DNA of 64,000 bases from Ilumatobacteraceae bacterium (GTDB lineage: Bacteria; Actinomycetota; Acidimicrobiia; Acidimicrobiales; Ilumatobacteraceae): the NCBI GenBank assembly GCA_033344875.1, contig JAWPMO010000001.1, forward strand, positions 2,939,595 through 3,003,594. Direction: 5' to 3'. The translations under genes were made by a program, and so were the position numbers. Every line of letters begins with the position of its first letter. Within the stretch, counting starts at the first letter, position 1. The notes below the pieces were generated by a model. The model searched no databases and was not told the DNA's origin. It was given only the letters and a program-made list of their open reading frames with translations. This document shows positions 33,968 through 42,218 of the stretch, one piece after another.

Positions 33968-34435
33968 TGTCGCGAACCTGCGCCCACCAGCCCCCAAACC
34001 GCGACACCGCCCGACCGGCGCCCACCTCCCCGCCGGCCCTGTCGCGAACCTGCGGTCACCAGCCCCGAAACCGCGACACAGCCCGACCAGCCACCACCCC
34101 CGCCGACCTTGTCGCGAACCTGCACCCCCCAGCCCCCAAACCGCGACACAGCCCGACCAGCCACCACCCCCCGCCGGCCCTGTCGCGAACCTGCGCCCAC
34201 CAGCCCCCAAACCGCGACACCGCCCGACCGGCGCCCACCTCCCCGCCGGCCCTGTCGCGAACCTGCACCCACCACACGCAGAATCGCGACACCGCCCGGC
34301 CGGCGCCCACCTCCCCGCCGGCCCTGTCGCGAACCTGTGCCCACCACACGCAGAATCGCGACACAGCCCAGCCGGCGCCCACCTCCCCGCCGGCCTTGTC
34401 GCGAACCTGTGCCTGCCACACGCGAGACCGCGACA
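33968..34435. repeat. Array 3 of 39-bp palindrome-ended elements
   Basis: Seven elements, every one exactly 39 bp, TGTCGCGAACCTG...CGCGACA. Starts: 33968, 34040, 34110, 34181, 34253, 34325, 34397, so the period is 70-72 bp as in array 1 although linkers and interiors differ (linkers resemble CCGACCGGCGCCCACCTCCC). It fills the gap between the hydratase stop and the MarR stop, 7.3 kb from array 2. Followed by a (GGGGC)n tract at 34456-34474. Confidence 0.94.
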
Positions 34436-34475
34436 CGGCCGGCTGGTCCTCTCGGGGCGGGGCGGGGCGGGGCGG

Positions 34476-35003
34476 TCAGATCTGCAGGTCGCCGAGGGAC
34501 TGGCGCAGCGTGCGGAGTGACGAGATGACGACGTCGTGGCGATCGCCGTCGATCGACAGGGGGGCGAACACACCGGCGTTCAGCAGCTCGGTACAGCGCT
34601 CGACGAGATCGCGCCCCCGCGGGGTGATCGCCACCAGGACACCGCGGCCGTCGGCGGGGTTGGCCCGACGATCGGCGAGGCCCGCCTCGACCAGACGCTG
34701 CACGGCACTGGTCACGCTGGCCGGGTGGATCTGCAACCGCTCACCGATCTTGCCGGCCGGCAACTCGCCGCGGCGCGTGAACGCCAGCAGTCGCAACAGC
34801 TCGAAGCGGGCGAAGGTCAGCCCGAACGGCCGCAGCGTCGACTCGATCTCGGCCAGCAGCAGCTGCTGCACACGCATGATCGTCGTCACCAGAGCCATCC
34901 CGTCGGCGGCATCGGCCCAGCCCGCCGCGACCCAGTTCTGGCGCGCCAGTTCGATCGGATCGCTGTTCGGCGCCTTCACGTCCACGTCCACGTCCACGTC
35001 CAC
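34476..35003 (-). CDS. MarR-family regulator
   Basis: 175 residues. Winged helix: LTFARFELLRLLAFTRRGELPAGKIGERLQIHPASVTSAVQRLVEAGLADRRANPADGRGVLVAITPRGRDLVERC is a standard MarR domain. The frame begins with four GTGGAC hexamers (encoding Val-Asp repeats), so GTGs at 35003, 34997, 34991 and 34985 are all possible starts; the ATG at 35008 is out of frame. Divergent from the acyl-CoA mutase gene with a 26-bp palindrome between, so it probably represses itself and the mutase, perhaps responding to an acyl-CoA or acid. Confidence 0.9.
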   Translation of the reverse strand: MDVDVDVDVKAPNSDPIELARQNWVAAGWADAADGMALVTTIMRVQQLLLAEIESTLRPFGLTFARFELLRLLAFTRRGELPAGKIGERLQIHPASVTSAVQRLVEAGLADRRANPADGRGVLVAITPRGRDLVERCTELLNAGVFAPLSIDGDRHDVVISSLRTLRQSLGDLQI

Positions 35004-35010
35004 GACATGG

Positions 35011-35036
35011 ACTTTAGTTTGATATCAAAGTAAAGT
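35011..35036. promoter_or_regulatory. 26-bp palindromic operator with overlapping promoters
   Basis: ACTTTAgTTTGAT and ATCAAAgTAAAGT are complementary except for one pair, a near-perfect MarR-type operator centred on GATATC. TAAAGT at 35031 is seven bases before the mutase ATG (35044), implying a leaderless mRNA; the opposite strand has TTGACA and a second TAAAGT facing the MarR gene. A bound repressor would block both promoters. Confidence 0.8.
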
Positions 35037-35043
35037 GTCAACC

Positions 35044-36744
35044 ATGGCCGAACGAACGAACGACGACACGGCGAACGACACGGCGAACGACGACACAGCA
35101 ACCGCCGAGCAGCCCACGAACCGCGAGATCTGGGAAGCGTCGTTCGGAGCGTCCCGCCTGCGCGACGCCGACTTCGAGACGATGTCGGGGATCCCGCTCG
35201 ACCCGGTCTACGGGCCCGACGACGGCGAGTTCCCCGGGCAGTACCCGTACACCCGTGGTCCGTACAGCTCGATGTACCGCTCGAAGCTCTGGACGATGCG
35301 GATGTTCGCCGGCTTCGGCACCGCCGACGACACCAACTGGCGCTTCAAGGAGATCATCAAATCGGGCGGCGACGGACTCTCGACCGCCTTCGACATGCCG
35401 ACCCTGCTCGGCATCGACTCCGACGACCCGATGGCGCTCGGCGAGGTCGGGCGCTGCGGCGTCGCGATCGACACGATCGCCGACATGGCCGACCTCTACC
35501 GCGACATCGACCTCGGCGAGATCACCACGTCGATGACGATCAACTCCCCCGCCGCCGTGATCTTCGCGATGTTCGTGGCGCAGGCGGAGCAGGCCGGCAT
35601 CCCCCGGGCGAAGCTCGGCGGCACCCTCCAGAACGACATCCTGAAGGAGTACCAGGCGCAGAAGGAGTTCGTGTTCCCGCCCCGCCAGTCGATGCGGCTC
35701 GTCCGCGACACGATCGACTTCACCGCCGCCGAGATGCCGAGGTGGCACTCGATCTCGATCTCCGGCTATCACATCCGCGAGGCCGGGTCGACCGCGGTCG
35801 AAGAGCTCGCGTTCACGCTCGCCAACGGGTTCGCCTACGTCGAACTCGCGATGCAGGCCGGGCTCGACGTCGACGCGTTCGCGCCTCGGCTCAGCTTCTT
35901 CTTCAACGCCCACATCGACTTCTTCGAAGAGATCGCCAAGTACCGCGCCGCCCGCCGCATCTGGGCACGCTGGATGAAGGAACGGTACGGCGCTCAGAGC
36001 GAACGCTCGATGCAGCTCCGGTTCCACTGCCAGACCGCCGGCGTGTCGCTCACCGCCCAGCAGCCCGAGGTCAACATCGTGCGCACGGCGATCGAGGCGA
36101 TGGCCGGAGTGCTCGGTGGTGCGCAGTCGCTGCACACCAACTCGATGGACGAAGCGCTCGCGCTCCCGACCGAGAAGGCCGCCCGCATCGCGCTCCGCAC
36201 GCAGCAGGTGATCGCCAACGAGACCAACGTCGCCCACGTCGCCGACCCGCTCGGCGGTTCCCACTTCGTCGAGGCACTGACCGACGAGATGGAACGTCAG
36301 GCCGAGGAACTGTTCGCACACCTCGACGAACTCGGCGACGGCTCGATGCTCGAAGGAGCGATCGCCGGCATCGAGGAGAACTGGTTCCAGGGCCGCATCG
36401 CCGACTCGGCGTACGACCTCGAACGCAAGCTGAACGCCGGTCGCCGGATCACGGTGGGGGTCAACGGGTTCACCGACGGCAACGACGACGACCAGATCGA
36501 CCTGCTGCGGATCACGACCGAAGACGAGTCACGCCAACGCAAACGACTCGACCAGATTCGTCACGATCGCGACCAGAGCGCCGTCGACGCCGCACTCGCC
36601 CGGGTGCGGACCGACGCCGCCGACCCCGAGGTCAACCTGATGCCGGCGCTGATCGACGCAGTGAAGGTGTACGCGACGCTCGGTGAGATCATGGGCACGA
36701 TGGAGTCCGAGTTCGGCCGCCACGTCGAAGTCCCGGTGATCTGA
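35044..36744 (+). CDS. B12-dependent acyl-CoA mutase, large subunit (isobutyryl-CoA mutase-like)
   Basis: 566 residues from ATG 35044. TIM-barrel acyl-CoA mutase domain: [97 protein letters not shown] and [15 protein letters not shown]. The B12 domain is absent and supplied by the next gene. Where methylmalonyl-CoA mutase has Tyr89 and Arg207, this protein has Phe88 (RMFAGF) and Gln206 (AQKEF), the pair known from isobutyryl-CoA mutase; the Asp of 2-hydroxyisobutyryl-CoA mutase is Ala (STAFD). Likely interconverts isobutyryl- and butyryl-CoA or a related pair. Residues 1-25 are Asp/Asn/Thr-rich repeats. Confidence 0.88.
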   Translation: MAERTNDDTANDTANDDTATAEQPTNREIWEASFGASRLRDADFETMSGIPLDPVYGPDDGEFPGQYPYTRGPYSSMYRSKLWTMRMFAGFGTADDTNWRFKEIIKSGGDGLSTAFDMPTLLGIDSDDPMALGEVGRCGVAIDTIADMADLYRDIDLGEITTSMTINSPAAVIFAMFVAQAEQAGIPRAKLGGTLQNDILKEYQAQKEFVFPPRQSMRLVRDTIDFTAAEMPRWHSISISGYHIREAGSTAVEELAFTLANGFAYVELAMQAGLDVDAFAPRLSFFFNAHIDFFEEIAKYRAARRIWARWMKERYGAQSERSMQLRFHCQTAGVSLTAQQPEVNIVRTAIEAMAGVLGGAQSLHTNSMDEALALPTEKAARIALRTQQVIANETNVAHVADPLGGSHFVEALTDEMERQAEELFAHLDELGDGSMLEGAIAGIEENWFQGRIADSAYDLERKLNAGRRITVGVNGFTDGNDDDQIDLLRITTEDESRQRKRLDQIRHDRDQSAVDAALARVRTDAADPEVNLMPALIDAVKVYATLGEIMGTMESEFGRHVEVPVI

Positions 36745-36829
36745 TGCACGCTCGCCCGACCCCGACGAACACCGCGACGCAGGCGAGCGTCGGCGAACGA
36801 ACGAGCAGCCTGCGCGGCCGGAGAACACG

Positions 36830-37222
36830 ATGAGCGGCGAGCGTATCCTCATCGCCAAGGTCGGCCTCGACGGGCACGACCGCGGGATCAAGGTCGTCGC
36901 CCGGATCCTGCGCGACGCCGGGTTCGAGGTGATCTACACCGGCTTGTTCCAGACACCCGAGACGGTCGCCGCAGCAGCCGTCGACGAGGACGTCGACGCG
37001 ATCGGCCTGTCGATGCTGTCGGGTGCCCACATGACGCTCGCGCCGCTCGTCGTCGCCGAGGTGCGCAAACGCGGGAGCGAGATCCCGATCATCCTCGGTG
37101 GCATCGTGCCCGACCACGACCTCGACGAGCTCCGGGCTGCCGGGATCTCCACGGTGCTGACCCCCGGCGCAACCGCCGAGCAGATCGCGAACGAGGTCCG
37201 CAACGCGGTCACGACCGGTTGA
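36830..37222 (+). CDS. Acyl-CoA mutase small subunit, cobalamin-binding
   Basis: 130 residues. Entire protein is a B12-binding Rossmann domain: [39 protein letters not shown] contains DxHxxG (His16 is the lower cobalt ligand), then [10 protein letters not shown] and [11 protein letters not shown]. It docks on the large subunit encoded 85 bp upstream; this two-gene arrangement and size are those of IcmA/IcmB rather than of fused methylmalonyl-CoA mutase. Confidence 0.93.
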   Translation: MSGERILIAKVGLDGHDRGIKVVARILRDAGFEVIYTGLFQTPETVAAAAVDEDVDAIGLSMLSGAHMTLAPLVVAEVRKRGSEIPIILGGIVPDHDLDELRAAGISTVLTPGATAEQIANEVRNAVTTG

Positions 37223-37240
37223 GGCCGATCGAGCTCGAAC

Positions 37241-37675
37241 TCAGACGACCGACATGCGCGAGAACGTCAACTCGAGCACCTCGTCGACCAGCTCGCTGCT
37301 GTCGGCATCGAGCGCCGAGAACCGGTACACGGCCGGGAATGCGTCGCTGAAGCGCCAGGTCCAGACCGGTTCGTGCCGCTCGTCGGTCAACGAGACCGTC
37401 ACGCTCCGCCGCACCTCGTCGTCGCCGGCTCGAACCTGCTCCCACCAGTCGTACAGGTCGGTTCGTCCGATGAGCCCGCGGACGAGCACCAGGTTGGTGT
37501 AGCCGACCAGACCGGGCCGCTTCTGCGGCTCGACCGTCCGGTCGGTACCCGAACGCGACACCACGATGTCGGTCGTCGCAACCGGCAACTCGACGGATCG
37601 GAACGGTGCTGCTCCGTCGCCGAGATCGACCAGGAAGTAGGAGCGTTCGAACGCATGGTCTCGCTGGATCGGCAT
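37241..37675 (-). CDS. Phage tail tube/gp19-like protein (contractile injection system type), orphan
   Basis: 144 residues from ATG 37675. Matches the T4 gp19-like conserved tail family: HAFERSYFLVDLGDG, KRPGLVGYTNLVLVRGLIGRTDLYDWWEQVRAGDDEVRRSVTVSLTDERHEPVWTWRFSDAFPAVYRFSALDADSSELVDEVLELTFSRM. Such proteins form the inner tube of phage tails and extracellular contractile injection systems. No sheath, baseplate, spike or ATPase gene is within this window, so it stands alone. Confidence 0.85.
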   Translation of the reverse strand: MPIQRDHAFERSYFLVDLGDGAAPFRSVELPVATTDIVVSRSGTDRTVEPQKRPGLVGYTNLVLVRGLIGRTDLYDWWEQVRAGDDEVRRSVTVSLTDERHEPVWTWRFSDAFPAVYRFSALDADSSELVDEVLELTFSRMSVV

Positions 37676-37777
37676 GTCACCAGGTTGTCAGATTCGAGCG
37701 GCCGCGACGCGGGAGTTCCACTGCTCGACGTACACGATCGCCGAAAGCCGAGGCCCCGACGACTAGCTTCACCCATC

Positions 37778-39370
37778 GTGACGGGGGAACGAGCCGCCGA
37801 CGGCGGGCGCGAACCGCGGTCGTTCCAGCGTCTCCGAGACCTCACCGGCGAGGTCCGACGACCTCGGGTCGAGTACGACCACCTGCTGCTCGACGACGGA
37901 CACCTCGACCGCGAGGAACAGCAGCGGATCTTCTCCCTACTCCTGCCGAATCAGAATCGGCGATCGGTCGTCAGGTTCCTGCTGATGCTCACGCTCTCCG
38001 TGACCATCGCCGTCATGGGGCTCGCCGCGAACTCCGCGGCGGTCGTGATCGGAGCGATGCTGATCGCCCCGATGATGACGCCGATCATGACCTTCGCATC
38101 ATCGGTCGGATTGGGCCTCGGTAAACGCGCCGCCCAAGCAGCGTTCCTCGTCACGATCGGGGCGGTCTGGTCTGTGCTGTTCTCGGTGTTCCTCGCGCGC
38201 GTGTTGCCGACGGTACTGATCGATTCGGAGGTGCTGGCCCGAACCCGCCCCGACGTGCGCGACCTCATCGTCGCAGTCGCTGCTGGTGCCGCAGGCGCCT
38301 ACGCAACGGCGCGCGAGGACATGTCCGGTGCGCTCCCCGGCGTCGCGGTTGCGGTCGCCCTGGTCCCCCCGCTGGCGGCGACCGGCATCTTGATCGATGC
38401 TCAGGAACGTGTGCTGGCAGAGGGCTCGGCGTTGCTGTTCGTCACGAACCTGTTCGCCATCACGTTCAGCGCGCTCGTGGTGTTCCTCGCAACCGGCGTG
38501 ATCCCGACGATCCGGCTGTGCTTCCAGAGTTCGCGCATCGCGATGACGACGATCGGCATCGTCCTCGCAACCGCGCTCATCGCGGTACCGCTCACCACCA
38601 GGTCGCTCGATGCGGCGACGTCGTCGCGACAACGGACCGCCATCTCGGTGACGGTCGACGAGTGGATCGGCGACCTCCAACTCGACGTCGTCGGCCTCGA
38701 CGTGCTCGGCCCTGAACTCCGGCTCGAGCTGACGGGACCCGACGAACCGCCCGAAGCGCACCTGCTCGCGACGCGATTGGTGCCGGAACTCGGCGATGAC
38801 GCCGAGGTGGTCGTCCGCTGGGATCAGCGGTCGCAAGGCGTCGCACGCGCCGACGCACCGCCGGCCGTCGAACCGGCCGATGTCGTCCGCGACGTGATCG
38901 ACGGCTGGGTCGTCGGGCTGGCCGACGACGGTGTGCTGCTCCGGGTCGTCGAGTTGGTCTACGACGACGGACTCGTCGATGTGACCGTGAGCGGGCCCGC
39001 CGCTCCCCCACCGGCGCCCGGGCTGTCGGCCGAGGTCGCCGACGCCGTCGGCCGAACGGTCGATCTCAAACTGCAGTGGATCCAATCGTTCGACCCCGGT
39101 CTGGGCGGTGAGCCGCCCGGAGTTCGCGTCGACCGTCTGGTGCGGGCATGGATCGGACCACGGTCGAGTGTGAGGTACATCGCATCCGACGTGTCGGGCG
39201 GGACGACGACGATCGACCTCGGATCCGACGGCACACCGCGCGGGCTCGAGACGCTGCGCCGAATCGTGCTCGATGCGATCGACGGTTCGACCCGGGTCGA
39301 GGTCCGGCTGCTCCCGGTGACGGTCATCGAGATCGCGCCCGACGTCGTCGCGATCCCCGATCTGAACTGA
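37778..39370 (+). CDS. DUF389 membrane protein
   Basis: 530 residues from GTG 37778. Residues ~60-280 hold five to six membrane helices with the DUF389 pattern: FLLMLTLSVTIAVMGLAANSAAVVIGAMLIAPMMTPIM, then AGAYATAREDMSGALPGVAVAVALVPPLAATGI and LFVTNLFAITFSALVVF. The rest (~300-530) is a soluble acidic domain with two BON/band-like alpha-beta repeats. Integral membrane, function unknown; transport has been suggested for the family. N-terminal ~40 residues hydrophilic. Confidence 0.85.
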   Translation: MTGERAADGGREPRSFQRLRDLTGEVRRPRVEYDHLLLDDGHLDREEQQRIFSLLLPNQNRRSVVRFLLMLTLSVTIAVMGLAANSAAVVIGAMLIAPMMTPIMTFASSVGLGLGKRAAQAAFLVTIGAVWSVLFSVFLARVLPTVLIDSEVLARTRPDVRDLIVAVAAGAAGAYATAREDMSGALPGVAVAVALVPPLAATGILIDAQERVLAEGSALLFVTNLFAITFSALVVFLATGVIPTIRLCFQSSRIAMTTIGIVLATALIAVPLTTRSLDAATSSRQRTAISVTVDEWIGDLQLDVVGLDVLGPELRLELTGPDEPPEAHLLATRLVPELGDDAEVVVRWDQRSQGVARADAPPAVEPADVVRDVIDGWVVGLADDGVLLRVVELVYDDGLVDVTVSGPAAPPPAPGLSAEVADAVGRTVDLKLQWIQSFDPGLGGEPPGVRVDRLVRAWIGPRSSVRYIASDVSGGTTTIDLGSDGTPRGLETLRRIVLDAIDGSTRVEVRLLPVTVIEIAPDVVAIPDLN

Positions 39371-39386
39371 GCGCGCTCGGTACGGC

Positions 39387-40151
39387 TCAGTCCGGTTCGG
39401 GGATGCCCACGTCGAACGCGACATCGACGCCGTCGTCACGCAATCCGCTGATCAGCAACCTGCCGCCCGGCGATGCCGCCGGGAATGCGAGCAACTGCCG
39501 AGCGGTACCGAACCCCGGCACCGACGTCATGCCCCACGCTCCCATTGCTTCGATGCCACCGGCCCCGGCGCCCACGACGACCGAGGCGAAACCGAACAGT
39601 TCGACACCGACGCCGATCCCGCTGGAGAATTCGACGACGACGAGGAGTTCACCCGCGGTGGACTCGTACGCCGACGTCACGCGCACCGAGATGCCGTCCT
39701 GCTCGACCGTCGCACCGCTCCCGACGATACGACCGGCGAGCGGTTGCCCGCCGATCGCGAATGTCGACACGAGACCGGCCTGGTCGGTCACCACATCGGT
39801 GAACGAGACGCACCCACCGTCGCCGTCGCAGACGTCGACGCCGTCCGGCACCGGTGTCGCCGCCGCACCCGCCACATCGCCCATGATGGCGGCGGCGTCG
39901 CTCTGATGTCGGGCGTACCGTGCCGCATCGGTTCCCGGCGCCGCGGACCCTCCGGCCTCGGAGCGCTGGGCGAGCGCGTCGAAGTAGACACCGACCTGGT
40001 CGACGGCGGGCGCCGGTGTCGTCACCGGCGCGAGCGTCGTCGAAGTCACTGTGGTCGGCGGCGTCGCGTCGCCACCATCGCACGCGCCGAGCGCGACCGT
40101 GACGGCGACCGATCCCAGGCAGACAGCGAGCCGACCGATCGAATCCCTCAC
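39387..40151 (-). CDS. Secreted lipoprotein of unknown function
   Basis: 254 residues from GTG 40151, GTGA overlap with the hydrolase stop. Signal peptide LAVCLGSVAVTVALGACDGG with lipobox LGAC (Cys24), then a Thr/Pro-rich linker (TPPTTVTSTTLAPVTTPAPA). The rest is Gly/Val-rich beta-like sequence with a CDGDGGC pair. No family recognised. Probably anchored outside the membrane. Confidence 0.75.
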   Translation of the reverse strand: MRDSIGRLAVCLGSVAVTVALGACDGGDATPPTTVTSTTLAPVTTPAPAVDQVGVYFDALAQRSEAGGSAAPGTDAARYARHQSDAAAIMGDVAGAAATPVPDGVDVCDGDGGCVSFTDVVTDQAGLVSTFAIGGQPLAGRIVGSGATVEQDGISVRVTSAYESTAGELLVVVEFSSGIGVGVELFGFASVVVGAGAGGIEAMGAWGMTSVPGFGTARQLLAFPAASPGGRLLISGLRDDGVDVAFDVGIPEPD

Positions 40152-40876
40152 GACCGGGCGGGGACGTGCTCGGCGAGGAACTCCTTGATCATCGGATCGA
40201 CCTGCGCGAGCGCGTCGCCTTCCTTCCAGCTCTCGACGAACGTCGCGTTCGGGGCCAGATCGGCGAGCTCACGAGACGTCACCGCCGGGTGGTACAGATC
40301 GTTGCCCATCGCGACGAACATCGGTGTCTCGCACGCGGCGACCTCGTCGGGGGTCGCGGTGAGCACGAACTCGCCGTCCCACATGTTGCTCCGGAACGAC
40401 TGCCAGTCGGCCTCGGTGACGTCGGGGTGCTGCGGCGCGATCGCCTCGGCCCACTGGTCGAACATCTCGTAGAGCGCCGCACGGTTGTCGCTGATGCCGA
40501 CCGGCTGCAGCATCACGACCGACGAGAAGCGGTCGGGGGCGGTCGTGAGCAGGTTCATGATGTACGGCCCACCGATGCACATGCCCACCACGTGGCAGCG
40601 CTCGACGCCCAGATGGTCGAGCAGCGCGAGCTGATCGGCGGTGTACGTGTCCCACCCGTCGTCGCCCGAGATCGGCGCCGTCGACCGGCCGGCGTTGCGC
40701 TGATCCATGCCGATCACGCGGTAGTCGTCCGAGAGTGCGGTTCGCGGGTTCCACGGCATGTTCGACCACAGCTCGTTGGCCGAACGCATCCCGCCCGGGG
40801 CGATCAGCAGGACGGGGTAGCCATCGCCCTCGATGTCGTAGTGGATCGAACGAGTGCCGTCGGTGAACTCAGCCAT
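40148..40876 (-). CDS. Alpha/beta hydrolase with cysteine nucleophile
   Basis: 242 residues. Fold markers: PVLLIAPGGM (oxyanion), VIGMDQRNAGRST (the GxDxRGxGxS-like loop), then the nucleophile elbow VVGMCIGGPY, where Cys100 takes the place of Ser (GxCxG, as in dienelactone hydrolases). MFVAMGNDLYHP provides candidate Asp and His. A classical C-terminal catalytic His is not seen. Hydrolyses an unknown ester or similar bond; cytoplasmic. Leads the lipoprotein gene by overlap. Confidence 0.8.
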   Translation of the reverse strand: MAEFTDGTRSIHYDIEGDGYPVLLIAPGGMRSANELWSNMPWNPRTALSDDYRVIGMDQRNAGRSTAPISGDDGWDTYTADQLALLDHLGVERCHVVGMCIGGPYIMNLLTTAPDRFSSVVMLQPVGISDNRAALYEMFDQWAEAIAPQHPDVTEADWQSFRSNMWDGEFVLTATPDEVAACETPMFVAMGNDLYHPAVTSRELADLAPNATFVESWKEGDALAQVDPMIKEFLAEHVPARS

Positions 40877-40885
40877 CGGCTCGTT

Positions 40886-41395
40886 CTACACCATGTGTTC
40901 GATGATGGCGACCGCCAGTTCGTCGGGCGAACGTCCGTCGGTGTCGAGCTGCCAGAACGCCCCGTACGCCTCGGAACGCTCGGCGAGCAGCGCGGCGACG
41001 CGAGCCCGGACATCGTCGCCGCGCAGCAGCGGCCGGGTCGCACCGGCACCGTCGACATCGACGCGCTCGAGGATCGTGTCGAGCGACGCCACCAGGCACA
41101 CGACGTCCCCGGTCTCGGCCAGCCGCTGCGCGTTGACGGCGTCGACCAGCATCCGTCCGCCGGTGGCGATCACCAGGCGTCGCCGGTCGGCGAGTTCGTC
41201 CGCCACGTCGCGCTCGAACTGCCGGAACGCGCCCTCGCCGTGCTCCGCGAAGATCTCGTTGATCGGCCCGTGCCGCTCCTCGATGATCCGGTCGGTGTCG
41301 ACGAACTCCCACCCGAGACGGTCGGCGAGTGCGCGACCGACGGTCGTCTTGCCGGTTCCCATGAACCCGGTGAGGACCACGTTGCGATCGGACAT
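40886..41395 (-). CDS. aroK: Shikimate kinase
   Basis: 169 residues from ATG 41395 (MSDRNVVLTGFMGTGKTTVG); longer frames upstream would cover the divergent gene. Walker A GFMGTGKTT, WEFVDTDRIIEERHGPINEIFAEHGEGAFRQFE (shikimate-binding DxD and the conserved FRxxE region), VIATGGRMLVD (GGG-like loop, here GGR) and RPLL with the lid Arg. Phosphorylates shikimate in aromatic amino-acid synthesis. The GGG loop is GGR here, a small deviation. No other shikimate genes are near. Confidence 0.85.
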   Translation of the reverse strand: MSDRNVVLTGFMGTGKTTVGRALADRLGWEFVDTDRIIEERHGPINEIFAEHGEGAFRQFERDVADELADRRRLVIATGGRMLVDAVNAQRLAETGDVVCLVASLDTILERVDVDGAGATRPLLRGDDVRARVAALLAERSEAYGAFWQLDTDGRSPDELAVAIIEHMV

Positions 41396-41453
41396 GCGCC
41401 AGCAGGCTACGCCGACCCGGTGGCGCCGGGCAGGTGAACGTAGGGTTCGGCCC

Positions 41454-42200
41454 ATGAGCGACCGACCGACGACGTGGGTCGTCCGGGCCCGGAACCTTCC
41501 CGAGCACGCCGACAACCCGATCCACACCGACGCCGGCGCCCGTGCCGAGGGATTCCCGTCCGCGTTGGTCGCCGGCGTGACGACGTACGCCTACCTCACC
41601 CGACCACTCGCCGCGGCGTGGGGTATCGACTGGCTCAGCCGAGGTGGCGGCGAGGTTCGGTTCCGGGCGCCGGTGTTCGCCGATGCCGAGGTGCAGTGCG
41701 TGCCGACGCCGGCCGACTCGGGTGACGACGGCGCGGTGCTGGTCGAGGCCGTGTGTCCCGATCAGGAGCGCAACCCGCGGGCCACGTTCGCGGCCGTTCG
41801 AGACAGCGGCGCTCCCCCGGCGATGCGGGCGGGCGAGGCACTCGCGTCACGACGGTTCACGCTCGGTCACGAGTTCGCCGCCGACTACGCCGAGCGGGCC
41901 GGCGACGATCTGGGGATCTACCGCGAGCTCCGGATCGTCCACCCGGTCACGTGGCTCCAGATCGGCAACCGTGTGTTCTCCACCGACCTGGTCGACGGGG
42001 CATGGATCCACACCCGCAGCGTCGTCCGCCACCACGCCCCGGGGCCACTCGGTGCGACGGTCGACGTCCATGCGACCGTCGTCGATCGCTTCGAGCGCGG
42101 CGGCACACGAGCGGTCGTCGACATCCTCGTCGAACACGACGGACGACCGATCGTGACGCTCGAACACGAGGCGATCGTCGATCTGTCGACGGCCGACTGA
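41454..42200 (+). CDS. MaoC-like double hot-dog protein
   Basis: 248 residues from ATG 41454. ARNLPEHADNPIHTDAGARAEGFPSALVAGVTTYAYLTRPLAAAWG contains the MaoC hydratase pattern (N-x-H-x-D ... G...A.G), followed by a second hot-dog half around HPVTWLQIGNRVFSTDLVDGAWIHTRSVVRHHAPGPLGATVDVHATVVDRF. May hydrate enoyl-CoAs or act as thioesterase. Divergent from aroK over 58 bp. Confidence 0.78.
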   Translation: MSDRPTTWVVRARNLPEHADNPIHTDAGARAEGFPSALVAGVTTYAYLTRPLAAAWGIDWLSRGGGEVRFRAPVFADAEVQCVPTPADSGDDGAVLVEAVCPDQERNPRATFAAVRDSGAPPAMRAGEALASRRFTLGHEFAADYAERAGDDLGIYRELRIVHPVTWLQIGNRVFSTDLVDGAWIHTRSVVRHHAPGPLGATVDVHATVVDRFERGGTRAVVDILVEHDGRPIVTLEHEAIVDLSTAD

Positions 42201-42218
42201 CCCGCCGGTGGTGCATGC

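Noticed and set aside
32160-34025. Extension of the aminotransferase frame to 621 codons
   Set aside because: The extra part is antisense to the enoyl-CoA hydratase and crosses repeat array 3; family start fits 33026.
35044-37222. Methylmalonyl-CoA mutase mutA/mutB
   Set aside because: Active-site Phe/Gln and separate B12 subunit point to the isobutyryl-CoA mutase group.
37241-37675. Prophage
   Set aside because: No integrase, terminase, portal or lysis genes and no attachment site around this single tail gene.
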